The notes under the pieces: generated by a model
Databases searched by the model: none
What the model was told of the DNA's origin: nothing
What the model saw: only the letters and a program-made list of their open reading frames with translations
Position numbers and translations under genes: made by a program
Source: Microbaculum marinisediminis
GTDB lineage: Bacteria; Pseudomonadota; Alphaproteobacteria; Rhizobiales; Tepidamorphaceae
Assembly: GCF_025397915.1 (NCBI RefSeq)
Contig: NZ_JALIDZ010000012.1
Span: 119,902 to 183,901, forward strand
Direction of reading: 5' to 3'
DNA: 64,000 nt
Shown: piece by piece, positions 18,583 through 26,644 of the stretch
How the letters are laid out: the number at the start of each line of letters is the position of its first letter
Position numbering within the stretch: the stretch's first letter is position 1

Positions 18583-19029
18583 TCAGTCATCGAGCCCCTC
18601 CAGACAGATCATCGAGAACAGCCCCGTCGCCACGTGGGTCTCGCGCTCCCCCTCGATGCCGTAGACGTCGCCGCGGCAGATCGTCAGGGTCCGCCCCGGC
18701 TTGATGACGCGTCCGCGCGCGATCAACCGCTCGCCCTTGCCCGGGTTGAGCAGGTTGAGCTTGAACTCGGTGGTGAGCACGCCGGTGCCTTTGGGATAGA
18801 GCGACAGGGCGGCGTAGCCGGCCGCCGAATCGGCAAGCGTCGTCGTCGTGCCGGCGTGGAAGAAACCGTGCTGCTGGGTGAGTTCGCGCCGGAACGGCAG
18901 CGCCAGGTCCACCGCCCCCGGCGCCAGATGCGCGATCTCGGCGCCGAGCATGGTCATGAACGCCTGGCGCGCGATGCTCGCGCGCACACGCTGTTCCCAA
19001 TCGGGATCACGGGGCTCGAAGCCGCTCAT
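18583..19029 (-). CDS. PaaI-family hotdog thioesterase
   Basis: 148-aa single hotdog-fold protein, predicted acyl-CoA thioesterase. The family motif HGFFHAGTTTTLADSAAGYAA is clear, followed by TTEFKLNLLNPG, the strand that lines the tunnel. The ATG at 19029 overlaps the MerR stop as ATGA and has AAGGA upstream, so it is translationally coupled to the regulator. In this setting it may relieve CoA trapping during branched-chain acyl-CoA breakdown; that is inference. Confidence 0.88.
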   Translation of the reverse strand: MSGFEPRDPDWEQRVRASIARQAFMTMLGAEIAHLAPGAVDLALPFRRELTQQHGFFHAGTTTTLADSAAGYAALSLYPKGTGVLTTEFKLNLLNPGKGERLIARGRVIKPGRTLTICRGDVYGIEGERETHVATGLFSMICLEGLDD

Positions 19030-19415
19030 TCTTGTTCCTTTCCCAGCGAGGCGAGCCGTTCGCGGCACCCCGTCTCCACGTCATCGAGATCGGCCAGCGT
19101 CAGGTCGATGTCGCGGCGCTTGGCCTCCAGCTCGGCGCGCCGCTCGGCGATGCGCGCCATCAGCAGGTCGAGCTGGCCGCGCTCGCCCGGCGGCGCGTCG
19201 TACATGTCGACGATCTCGCGGATTTCCGACAGCGAGAAGCCGAGGCGCTTGCCGCGAAGGATCAGCTTCAGCCGCGTCCGGTCGGCCGGCCGGTAGAGCC
19301 GGGTGCGCCCGCGTCGCAGCGGATCGATCAGGCCCTGCTGCTCGTAGAAGCGCAGCGTCCGCGTCGTCACGTCGAACTCGCGGGTCAGGTCCGTGATCGT
19401 GTAGTGCGCGCGAAT
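19026..19415 (-). CDS. MerR-family regulator, LiuR-like, with probable ATT start
   Basis: 129-aa MerR-type regulator. The winged-helix core is complete only if translation begins at the ATT codon at 19415: ATT-RAHYTITDLTREFDVTTRTL, then RFYEQQGLIDPLRRGRTRLY. GGGAGG lies 5-6 bases before this ATT. The only other in-frame starts are a GTG at 19370, which would delete the first HTH helix, and two upstream CTG codons. Residues 75-115 form the dimer coiled coil; no effector cysteines are present. A palindrome like reported LiuR operators lies 39 bases upstream. LiuR-type proteins control branched-chain amino-acid breakdown, matching the paaI-aidB-ivd neighbours. Confidence 0.75.
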   Translation of the reverse strand: MRAHYTITDLTREFDVTTRTLRFYEQQGLIDPLRRGRTRLYRPADRTRLKLILRGKRLGFSLSEIREIVDMYDAPPGERGQLDLLMARIAERRAELEAKRRDIDLTLADLDDVETGCRERLASLGKEQE

Positions 19416-19453
19416 GCCCGCCTCCCGGGTTACAGGAGGCAGCTTCAGTTACC

Positions 19454-19469
19454 TTGACGTTAAAGTCAA
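19454..19469 (-). promoter_or_regulatory. LiuR-like operator TTGACGTTAAAGTCAA
   Basis: A 16-base near-perfect palindrome (one mismatch at the centre pair) 39 bases upstream of the proposed MerR start. From memory of published comparative work, LiuR operators are palindromes of the TTGACGTTAACGTCAA type; this differs by one base. On the minus strand its TTGACT half could double as a -35 element, which is how MerR proteins commonly act. No clear -10 is seen. Confidence 0.55.
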
Positions 19470-19563
19470 TATTATTGAAAAGACAAGCGATTACAGTATA
19501 TTAAAGGAAGATATTGAAGCCCGCATCACGCAGACCGCAAGCTGGAGGGGCGCGGTCCGCCCT

Positions 19564-20328
19564 TCAGTAGCGGTCTTGCAGGAACAGCCGCCAGTCGGTC
19601 TTGGTGCCGACGAAGGCGTTGCGGTCGACATTGCCCTCGATGCCCGGCACCCGGCCCTCGGCCGTGTATTGCCAGAACGTCCAGCGCCGCTTGCCGTATC
19701 TCAGGCTCGGATAGCCGGCGACGCTGCGCACCCAGAAATGGTGGCCGGTGAACAGGCCCTCTAGGATGTCCTCGTGGAAGTCGACCGAGGTGTAGATGAC
19801 CGGCCGCTTGCCGTAATATTTTTCGAGCCCGTCGGCCATGATCTGCATGTCGCGCAGCAGTTCGTCGCGCGGCGGACGGCGGCGGCAGGTCGTGGACTCG
19901 TTGTTCCACTCCATGTCCATCACCGGCGGCAGCGCGTCCGGATCGTAGGGCACGTTGGCGATGAACCAGGCGAGCTGCTCCTCCACCGGCCGGCAGAAGT
20001 ACCAGAAGTGATAGGCCCCGCGCGGCACGCCGGCGGCCTTGGCGCCGTTCCAGTTGTCCATGAACTTCGGGTCGACGTAGTCGCCGCCCTCCGTCGCCTT
20101 GATCCAGGCAAACGCAACGCCGCCATGCCCGGCCTTCACCCAGTCGACGTCGCCCTGGTAACGCGACAGGTCGATCCCGTGCACGGGATAGTCGTTGGGA
20201 CGCGGCAGCCGCGGCTCCAGCCCGGCGCACGAGGCCGCGACCAGCGCGAGCGCCAGCGCGGCGACCGGGCCGCGCTTCACCGACGCGCCGCGGGGCGCGC
20301 GCAACAAACTCAAAACCGGGAATCGCAT
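19564..20328 (-). CDS. Glycoside hydrolase family 25 (lysozyme-like), exported
   Basis: 254-aa predicted peptidoglycan muramidase of the GH25 fold. The N-terminal basic-hydrophobic segment (about residues 18-33) is an export signal; AASC at 31-34 could be a weak lipobox. GH25 features are HGIDLSRYQGDVDW (D53), GGVAFAWIKATEG, GAYHFWYF, the acidic pair D138/E140 in MDMEWNN, VIYTS and the C-terminal WTFWQYT. All expected acidic catalytic residues are present. The ATG at 20328 is kept; an in-frame start nearer the signal is possible. It is the last gene of a minus-strand run; target and role are unknown. Confidence 0.9.
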   Translation of the reverse strand: MRFPVLSLLRAPRGASVKRGPVAALALALVAASCAGLEPRLPRPNDYPVHGIDLSRYQGDVDWVKAGHGGVAFAWIKATEGGDYVDPKFMDNWNGAKAAGVPRGAYHFWYFCRPVEEQLAWFIANVPYDPDALPPVMDMEWNNESTTCRRRPPRDELLRDMQIMADGLEKYYGKRPVIYTSVDFHEDILEGLFTGHHFWVRSVAGYPSLRYGKRRWTFWQYTAEGRVPGIEGNVDRNAFVGTKTDWRLFLQDRY

Positions 20329-20532
20329 CGCCTGTCCGTACCGTCCGATAGCGCAAGAATCCGGCGGCCCACCCCTGCAGCCGCACGCGCCTAACCCAGC
20401 CGCCTTTAGGTTAAGGCAGAGTAACCAAGGTCGGTAAATTTTTGGACAAGAGCGCGCGGGAGCCGCCGGGCATCGCGCCCCGCTCCCGGCGCGGCACGGA
20501 AATGCCGCTTCGGTATCGAACGCCGCGGCGTT

Positions 20533-20979
20533 TCAGCGCGCGTACTGGACGAAGGGTGTCAGCCTGGCGATGCGGTCGTAGAGTTTGCGGGCGGTCTCGT
20601 TGCCCTGCTGCGTCGCCCAGTAGACACGCTCGGCCTTGCGGTCGTCGGCGGCGGCATAGACCGCCTCGATCAGCGCCCGGCCGCAGCCGCCGCCGCGCGC
20701 GTCAAGATCGACGAACAGGTCTTCGAGATAGCAATACGGCCCGTCCGCCCAGGTCGAGGGGTGGAACACGTAGTGGCAGAGGCCGACCATCCGGTCGCCG
20801 TCATGGACGCAGAGCCCGTGCAGATCGAACTGCGGATCCAGGAGCCGCGCCCAGGTGCGCTCGGTGATCGCCTCGGGCAGCGGCTGTTCGTAGAAGGTCA
20901 GATAGCCCCGCCACAGCCGCTCCCACGCCGCCCGGTCGGCCGGCTCGAGCGGTCGTACACGGGGCGTGACGCCACTCAA
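20533..20979 (-). CDS. GNAT-family N-acetyltransferase
   Basis: 148-aa cytosolic GNAT protein. The acetyl-CoA pyrophosphate loop is seen as RGGGCGRALIEA, after the strand YLEDLFVD, and QQGNETARKLYDRI forms the last helix. The YLEDLFVD pattern is typical of the diamine/polyamine-like (SSAT-related) group, but the acceptor is unknown. The ATG at 20979 overlaps the stop of gnnB by four bases (ATGA), so it is translationally coupled to it. Confidence 0.87.
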   Translation of the reverse strand: MSGVTPRVRPLEPADRAAWERLWRGYLTFYEQPLPEAITERTWARLLDPQFDLHGLCVHDGDRMVGLCHYVFHPSTWADGPYCYLEDLFVDLDARGGGCGRALIEAVYAAADDRKAERVYWATQQGNETARKLYDRIARLTPFVQYAR

Positions 20980-22145
20980 CCGACCGCTTTCCTCAGGCAG
21001 TCGACGACGAACCGGACCTCGCGCCCCTCGATGTCGCCGTGGATCGGCAGGCTCAGCACCTCATCGGCGAGCCGCTCGGACACCGGCAGAGACAGGCCGT
21101 CCGGCGCCCATTGCTTGAACGCGGGATGCTTGTGCAGCGGCACGCGGTAGAACAGGCCCGTGCCCACGCCCATCTCCGCCAGCCGCTCGCGCACCTGGTC
21201 GCGGTTGGGCACGCGGATCGTGTAGAGCGCCCAGGCGCTGCGCATCCCGGCGGGAACGACGGGCGTCGCGAAATCGCCGGCGAGCAGCTCGGTATAGAGC
21301 GCCGCCATCTGTTCGCGCCGGTCGAGTTCGGCGGCGAAGGCCTCCAGCTTTATCAGCAGCACCGCCGCCTGGATCGTGTCGAGCCGCGCCGTCATGCCGA
21401 TCCGCATCGCCTCGTCGCCCGATCCCTGGCGGCCGTGCGTGCGGATCATCTTGATTTCCTCGGACAGCGCCTCGTCCTCGGTCAGGATCGCGCCGCCGTC
21501 GCCGTAGCAGCCCAGCGGCTTGGTCGGATAGAAGCTGGTCGCGGTGATCGGCGCCAGCGTGCCCACCCGGCGGTTGCCCATGATGGCGCCGAAGCTCTGC
21601 GCGGCGTCGGCCAGGACGCGCATGCCGTTCTCGGCCGCGATCGCCGAGATCCGGTCGTAGTCGGCCGGAAGGCCGTACAGATCGACCGGCATGACAACCT
21701 TCGCATTGAGCCGGCCCTCGGCCTTCACCGCCGCGATCGCGGCCTTGAGCGCGTCCGGGTCCATGTTGAAGGTGTCCTCGTCGACGTCGACGAAGACCGG
21801 CACCGCCCCCAGCGGCGCCACCGCGGCCGCGCTGGCGGAAAAGGTGAAGCCGGGCACGAACACCGCGTCGCCGGGCTGAACTCCCAGCGCCATCAGCGCC
21901 ATGGTCAGCGCGTCGCGGCCGCTGGACACGCCGATCGCGTGATGCGCCTCGGCGAAGGCCGCCAGCTTCTCCTCCAGCTCCACGACCTCCGGGCCGAGGA
22001 TGAACTGGCCGTGCCTGAGCACGTCGTCGATGCGCGCCTCGATGCGCGCGCCGAGGCGGTCGCGCTGGCGCGTGAGATCGAACAGGCCGACGGACGTGAC
22101 CGGCTCTTCGGTGGTGACAGGCGCCAGGGTCTCTGCAGTAGCCAC
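20976..22145 (-). CDS. gnnB: DegT/DnrJ/EryC1/StrS aminotransferase, probable GnnB
   Basis: 389-aa PLP sugar aminotransferase. The PLP lysine is K209 in SFYPTKPLGCYGDGG, with GVSSGRDALTMAL at the cofactor phosphate site and LADAAQSFGA. The GTG at 22145 (VATAETLAP) follows AAAAGGAG, better than an in-frame CTG upstream. It follows a Gfo/Idh dehydrogenase by 23 bases. This two-gene pairing is that of GnnA-GnnB, which convert UDP-GlcNAc to the 3-amino analogue used for diaminoglucose lipid A, a known Rhizobiales trait. A WbpB/WbpE-like O-antigen sugar pathway is the alternative; no wbp genes are nearby. Confidence 0.72.
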   Translation of the reverse strand: MATAETLAPVTTEEPVTSVGLFDLTRQRDRLGARIEARIDDVLRHGQFILGPEVVELEEKLAAFAEAHHAIGVSSGRDALTMALMALGVQPGDAVFVPGFTFSASAAAVAPLGAVPVFVDVDEDTFNMDPDALKAAIAAVKAEGRLNAKVVMPVDLYGLPADYDRISAIAAENGMRVLADAAQSFGAIMGNRRVGTLAPITATSFYPTKPLGCYGDGGAILTEDEALSEEIKMIRTHGRQGSGDEAMRIGMTARLDTIQAAVLLIKLEAFAAELDRREQMAALYTELLAGDFATPVVPAGMRSAWALYTIRVPNRDQVRERLAEMGVGTGLFYRVPLHKHPAFKQWAPDGLSLPVSERLADEVLSLPIHGDIEGREVRFVVDCLRKAVG

Positions 22146-22168
22146 GCGGCAATGCTCCTTTTGTTCGT

Positions 22169-23152
22169 TCAGCCCGCCAGCTTCGCTTCGACGCGTGCGC
22201 GGTGGCTGCGAATGCTGTCTGTGATCATGGTCGCGACGTTGAGCGCCTCGCGGCCGACCCGTCCATCGACGGTCGGGCGACGCCCGGTCTCGACGCACTC
22301 CAGGAATTCGGCGATCTCGTTGCCGAGGCTGTCCTCGCGGGCGATGTCCCACGATTCCATCGAGATCGCATCGGGGCCATCCGCCGCAGCCTCCGGATTC
22401 CGGGTGAACCGCGTCACCTGGTGGTCGGCGAAATCGCAGATCAGGTAGTTGTCGAGCTGGAACATCCGCAGCTTCCGCTCCGTGTGCCCGGCGATTCGGC
22501 TCGCGGTGATGTCGGCCACGGTGCCGTTCTCGAACGTGATCCGGGCGTTGGCGATGTCCTCGGAGCTGTTGAGCACCGGCGCGCCGAGCGCCTGCAGCGT
22601 CTCGACCGGGGAATCGACCAGGCCCAGCACCAGGTCGATGTCGTGGATCATCAGGTCGAGCACCACGTCGACGTCGGTCGCCCGCGGCTTCCACGGCGAG
22701 ATCCGCCGGCTCTCGATGAACAGCGGCCGGCTTACCTTCTCCGCCAGCGCCTTGAAGGCGGCGGAAAAGCGCTCGATATGGCCGACCTGCACGACGACGC
22801 CATGCTTTTCGGCGAGTTTGACCAGCGTATCGGCGTCGGACACGCTTTCGGTGATCGGCTTCTCGATCAGCACGTGCACGCCGTTCTCGATGAAGAACCG
22901 TGCCACTTCGTAGTGCTTCGAGGTCGGCACCGCGATCGACACCGCGTCGACCTGGCCCGGCAATTGGCGATAGTCGGTTACCGGCGCGCCGCCGAACTCG
23001 GCGGCGATCTCCTCGGCGCGCGCGGAATCGGCGTCGCACACGGCGACGAGGTTGGCCTTATCGTTGGCGGCATAGTGCCTTGCGTGGAACCGGCCGAAAT
23101 AGCCAAGGCCGACCACCGCTGTCCGGATGGGCAATTGCATGATGCCCGTCAT
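22169..23152 (-). CDS. gnnA: Gfo/Idh/MocA oxidoreductase, probable UDP-GlcNAc 3-dehydrogenase GnnA
   Basis: 327-aa NAD-dependent sugar dehydrogenase. The Rossmann motif is GLGYFG (15-20) and the catalytic EKPI is at 97-100, followed by VQVGHIERF and DLMIHDIDL in the substrate domain. Paired with the downstream aminotransferase it fits GnnA, which oxidises the 3-OH of UDP-GlcNAc. The ATG at 23152 follows GGAAG; a second ATG four codons in (MQLPIRT) is possible. It lies 12 bases after mgtE on the same strand, so it may be transcribed with it. The reaction is inferred from family and pairing, not shown. Confidence 0.72.
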   Translation of the reverse strand: MTGIMQLPIRTAVVGLGYFGRFHARHYAANDKANLVAVCDADSARAEEIAAEFGGAPVTDYRQLPGQVDAVSIAVPTSKHYEVARFFIENGVHVLIEKPITESVSDADTLVKLAEKHGVVVQVGHIERFSAAFKALAEKVSRPLFIESRRISPWKPRATDVDVVLDLMIHDIDLVLGLVDSPVETLQALGAPVLNSSEDIANARITFENGTVADITASRIAGHTERKLRMFQLDNYLICDFADHQVTRFTRNPEAAADGPDAISMESWDIAREDSLGNEIAEFLECVETGRRPTVDGRVGREALNVATMITDSIRSHRARVEAKLAG

Positions 23153-23164
23153 GGCACTTCCGTT

Positions 23165-24571
23165 TCACATAAGCAAGACAGTGGCGAGGCCCAGAAAAGC
23201 AAAGAATCCAACAACATCTGTAACAGTTGTGAGGAAGACGGTTGATGCGATGGCGGGATCGATGCCCATCTTGTCCAGGCCGACCGGAATGGCGATCCCG
23301 AACAGGCCGGCGCAGAACAGGTTGACGATCATCGCCGCGGCGATCACCGCCCCGAGCTGAACGTTGGTGAACCAGGTCGCCGCCACCACCCCGATGATCA
23401 CCGCGAACAGGACGCCGTTGATCAGCCCGACCATCAGCTCGCGGGTGGCGAACCGGCGAATGTTGTAGCCGGCCAGTTCGCGGGTCGCCAGCGACCGGAC
23501 GGCGACGGTCATCGTCTGCGTGCCGGCGTTGCCGCCCATCGAGGCGACGATCGGCATCAGGATCGCCAGCGCCACCATCTGCTGCAGCGTCGCGTCGAAC
23601 AGCGCGATGACGCCCGAGGCCAGGATTGCCGTGGCCAGGTTGACGAAAAGCCAGGTGAACCGGCTGCGCGCCGTGTAGGCGACCGTATCGGAGATCTCCT
23701 CGTCGCCGACGCCGGCCAGGCCGCGGATATCCTCCTCGGCCTCTTCCTGGATGACGTCGACGATATCGTCGAACATCAGGACGCCCACAAGGCGGTCGTG
23801 GTCGTCGACGACGGCGGCGGAGACCAGGTTGTAGCGCTCGAAGACGCGCGCCGCCTCCTCCTGGTCGAGATCGGCCCGGATCGACTGGACGTCCGGGTCC
23901 ATGATCGTTTCGATCGGGATCGGCCGCTTGGTGCGCAGCAGCCTGTTGAGGGCGACGGTGCCGACCGGCTTGAACTGCTCGTCGACGACGATGATCTCGT
24001 AGAACTCGTCCGGCAGGTCCTCGGATTCGCGCATGTAGTCGATGGTTCGGCCGACGGTCCAGAACGGCGGCACGGCGATCAGGTCCGTCTGCATGCGCCG
24101 GCCGGCGCTGTCTTCCGGGAAGTCGAGGCTGCGCCTGAGGACGGCGCGCTCGACCGCCGGCATCCTGGCGAGGATCTCGGCCTGATCCTCCGCTTCCAGG
24201 TCTTCGAGGATGTAGACGGCGTCGTCCGATTCCAGGTCGCGAACGCCTTCGGCCACCGCCTCGTTGGGCAGCGCCTCGATGATCTGTTCGCGGACGGTGT
24301 CGTCGACTTCGGTCAGGACCGCGTAGTCGAAGTCCTCGCCGAGAAGCGCGACGAAGAGAGGACGCTCGTCCTGATCGAGCATCTCCAGGATGTCGGCGAT
24401 GTCGATCTCGTGCCGGTCGGCGCACAGCGCCCGCAGCGCCGCGCCGTCGCCCGCCTCGACGGCCTCGGAGACGGCCTGCAGAAACGGCGCGGCGATCTCG
24501 CCGTCCGCGTCACGCACGGCCATGCTGCCGCCGGTTTCGGCCGGCGCCGCCTGTTCCGCGTGCTCCTGCAC
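23165..24571 (-). CDS. mgtE: Magnesium transporter MgtE
   Basis: 468-aa Mg2+ channel/transporter. Order of parts: N-terminal helical superhelix (about 20-150) with the acidic EVDDTVREQIIEALPNE, a tandem CBS pair (about 155-285) that senses cytosolic Mg2+, a plug helix (VIQEEAEEDIRGLAG), then five membrane spans from about 310. The pore-lining SMGGNAGTQTMTVAVR motif is intact. The GTG at 24571 (VQEHAEQAAP) has AAGGAG at 6 bases; the frame stays open upstream without a better start. It heads the probable mgtE-gnnA-gnnB-GNAT unit. Confidence 0.93.
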   Translation of the reverse strand: MQEHAEQAAPAETGGSMAVRDADGEIAAPFLQAVSEAVEAGDGAALRALCADRHEIDIADILEMLDQDERPLFVALLGEDFDYAVLTEVDDTVREQIIEALPNEAVAEGVRDLESDDAVYILEDLEAEDQAEILARMPAVERAVLRRSLDFPEDSAGRRMQTDLIAVPPFWTVGRTIDYMRESEDLPDEFYEIIVVDEQFKPVGTVALNRLLRTKRPIPIETIMDPDVQSIRADLDQEEAARVFERYNLVSAAVVDDHDRLVGVLMFDDIVDVIQEEAEEDIRGLAGVGDEEISDTVAYTARSRFTWLFVNLATAILASGVIALFDATLQQMVALAILMPIVASMGGNAGTQTMTVAVRSLATRELAGYNIRRFATRELMVGLINGVLFAVIIGVVAATWFTNVQLGAVIAAAMIVNLFCAGLFGIAIPVGLDKMGIDPAIASTVFLTTVTDVVGFFAFLGLATVLLM

Positions 24572-24741
24572 GTCGCTCTCCTTGGATGGTCCGCTCCCGG
24601 CCGGCCGGGACCGCTCAAGTTCTATAGAAACCGGTGCGGTTCGGCAAAGGCTCTGGCCGCGCGCGGAGGACACTTGAATCGATTTGTGAGCAGAATACGG
24701 CGAGCCGTTACGATATCGCCGGTTTCCACACCGAAACGACT

Positions 24742-25887
24742 CTACGTCACCGGATCGGCGACCATCTTCGCGACCCGCTCAGCCACCGCCAGCGACGCGG
24801 TCAGCCCCGGCGATTCGAATCCCAGCAGATTGATCAACCCCGGCCCGCAGGCGGAGTCTATGCGGAAATCCGGGCTCGCCGCGCCATCGAGCTTCACCCG
24901 GATGCCGCTGTAGTCGGGATGCAGCGATCCGTCGGCCAGGTCCGGCCAGTAGGCGCGGATTGCCGCGTAGAACGGCTCCGACCGGGCCGGATCGACCGCG
25001 TAGTCGATGTCATCGCCGTGCAGGACATCACCGTGCAGGACATCGTCCTGCCGAGCATCGTTGAGCCATTCGACGTCCGGGCCGAACCGCGCCTGCCCGC
25101 CCATGTCGAGCGTCAGGTGCACGCCGAGCCCGCCGGCCTCCGGCACCGGATAGATCAGGCGGGAGAACGGGCATGTCCCCGTCAGCGAGAAGTAGTTGCC
25201 CTTGGCATAGGCGACCCGCGGCACCGCCCGCGGCGGAACGCCCTCGATCGACGCCATCACGCGATGGGCGAACAGTCCGGCGGCGTTGACGACGAGACCG
25301 GCCTCTAGCGCGAACGGATCGTCGCCGCCGAAGCGCAGCGCGACGCCTGTCTCCGTCAGGCGGCCGCCGATGACCGGCGTCCGGAACGCGAAGGCCGCGC
25401 CGGCGTTTTCCGCATCGCCCTGCAGCGCCAGCATGAAGGCGTGGCTGTCGACGATTCCCGTCGACGGCGACAGCAGCGCGCCGGCACCGCGCAGGGCCGG
25501 CTCCAGCTTCGACAACGCCAACTTGTCGACGAACGTCAGATCGTCGACGCCGTTCGCCCCGGCGCGCGCCTTCAGGTCTTCCAGGTCCGGAAGCTGCGCC
25601 TCGGTCGCGGCGACGATGAGCTTGCCGATCCGGGCGTGCGGCACGTCGCGGGCGGCGCAATAGGCGTAGAGCCGCTGCTTGCCCTCGACGCACAGCCGCG
25701 CCTTGAGGCTGCCCGCCGGATAGTAGATGCCGGCATGGATCACCTCGCTGTTGCGGCTCGAGGTCGCGGTGCCGATCGCCGATTCGGCTTCGACGACGAT
25801 CACCTCGCGGCCGGCCAGCGCGAGCGCGCGGGCAACCGCCAGGCCGATCACCCCGGCGCCGATCACCACGCAGTCGACTGTGTCCAC
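24742..25887 (-). CDS. FAD-dependent oxidoreductase, L-2-hydroxyglutarate oxidase-like
   Basis: 381-aa DAO-type flavoprotein. The N-terminal dinucleotide motif is [13 protein letters not shown] with [19 protein letters not shown], typical of the LhgO/L2HGDH group, and [19 protein letters not shown] closes the FAD site. Likely oxidises L-2-hydroxyglutarate or a related 2-hydroxyacid at the membrane face. Codons for DVLHG occur twice in a row because of a 15-bp tandem duplication at 25015-25044. The start at 25887 ([10 protein letters not shown]) is standard. tRNA-Leu lies upstream on the same strand. Confidence 0.82.
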   Translation of the reverse strand: MDTVDCVVIGAGVIGLAVARALALAGREVIVVEAESAIGTATSSRNSEVIHAGIYYPAGSLKARLCVEGKQRLYAYCAARDVPHARIGKLIVAATEAQLPDLEDLKARAGANGVDDLTFVDKLALSKLEPALRGAGALLSPSTGIVDSHAFMLALQGDAENAGAAFAFRTPVIGGRLTETGVALRFGGDDPFALEAGLVVNAAGLFAHRVMASIEGVPPRAVPRVAYAKGNYFSLTGTCPFSRLIYPVPEAGGLGVHLTLDMGGQARFGPDVEWLNDARQDDVLHGDVLHGDDIDYAVDPARSEPFYAAIRAYWPDLADGSLHPDYSGIRVKLDGAASPDFRIDSACGPGLINLLGFESPGLTASLAVAERVAKMVADPVT

Positions 25888-25919
25888 GCTGCCTCTCCAG
25901 CCACCGGGCCGCGGATACG

Positions 25920-25951
25920 AAAAACCCCCAAAAGCGAAGCGCTTTCAGGGG
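25920..25951 (-). terminator. Rho-independent terminator after tRNA-Leu
   Basis: On the minus strand the tRNA is followed by CCCC-TG-AAAGCG-CTT-CGCTTT-TG-GGGG, a stem with one internal mismatch pair, then a run of five T. It ends transcription of the tRNA before the oxidoreductase gene. Confidence 0.85.
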
Positions 25952-25973
25952 CCCGAATTCAGCACGTTCAATT

Positions 25974-26060
25974 TGGTGCGGTCGAGAAGACTCGAACTTC
26001 CACGGGTTTTACCCCACAGCGACCTCAACGCTGCGCGTCTACCAATTCCGCCACGACCGC
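25974..26060 (-). tRNA. tRNA-Leu (anticodon GAG)
   Basis: An 87-base class II tRNA. The acceptor stem pairs GCGGTCG with CGACCGC, and the 3' CCA is encoded. The anticodon arm is CAGCG-TTGAGGT-CGCTG with anticodon GAG, which reads CTC and CTT leucine codons. A long variable arm and a standard T-arm (GTTCGAGTC) are present. A clear terminator follows. Confidence 0.96.
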
Positions 26061-26174
26061 AATTGTCCGCGAGGCCGAAAGGGCCGCGAACACGGCGGTG
26101 ATGTAGCAAAGGAACACCGCGCGAACAAGGGGGGCCGTAGCGTTTGCCGGGCACAATGACGCGGCGATGACGGC

Positions 26175-26600
26175 TCAGACCGTCCGGTCATCCGGCGTCG
26201 CGGCGCCATCGGTTGCCGATTCCACCGGATTTGCCGGGTTTTCTGGGTCGCCCGCGGCCGCGGGCGCGTCCATGTCGCCCTGGCTCCCCGCATCCGCGTC
26301 AGCCGGAATTGCCGGCTTCGCCGTGCGCCGGCGCTCCGCCGGCAACGGCAGCATCCGGGTGATCGTCACCTTGATGTTCTCGCCCTGCACCATCACCTGC
26401 GCCTTGGCGATCGGCGTGTTGTGGGCGAGCAGCACCACGTCCTCCGATTCGAGCTGGTCGAGCGCGATCACCGCGCCGCGGCCCATCCGCAGGAGCTGGT
26501 GGACCGGCATGGAAGCGGTGCCAAGCTGCACCGCCAGATCGATCGTGACGTTCTCAACGGTGGACATGAACGCCGTCCGCCCTTCATTTAGTGCTGACAT
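26175..26600 (-). CDS. FliN/SpoA-domain protein (orphan flagellar switch-like)
   Basis: 141-aa protein with one SpoA (surface presentation of antigens) domain at about residues 15-85, as in FliN and the end of FliM: DLAVQLGTASMPVHQLLRMG, GAVIALDQL, LLAHNTPIAKAQVMV and ENIKVTITRML. The remaining 50 residues are an Ala/Pro/Asp-rich, probably disordered tail, where FliN normally has its extra part at the N-terminus. The ATG at 26600 has AGG nearby; a second at 26567 (MSTVENVTID) is also possible. No other flagellar or type III secretion gene is in the window. Confidence 0.8.
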   Translation of the reverse strand: MSALNEGRTAFMSTVENVTIDLAVQLGTASMPVHQLLRMGRGAVIALDQLESEDVVLLAHNTPIAKAQVMVQGENIKVTITRMLPLPAERRRTAKPAIPADADAGSQGDMDAPAAAGDPENPANPVESATDGAATPDDRTV

Positions 26601-26644
26601 GTCGCCTGGACGCGGCTCAATGCTTGGTCGAACGTGGTTAGCGG

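Noticed and set aside
19370..19370. GTG as start of the MerR regulator
   Set aside because: It would remove the first helix of the helix-turn-helix, and sequence upstream in frame reads as a normal MerR N-terminus.
20533..20979. GNAT as a third enzyme of the diaminoglucose lipid A route
   Set aside because: The known GnnA/GnnB pathway needs no GNAT and this protein resembles small-amine acetyltransferases. Coupling to gnnB is noted but not taken as proof.
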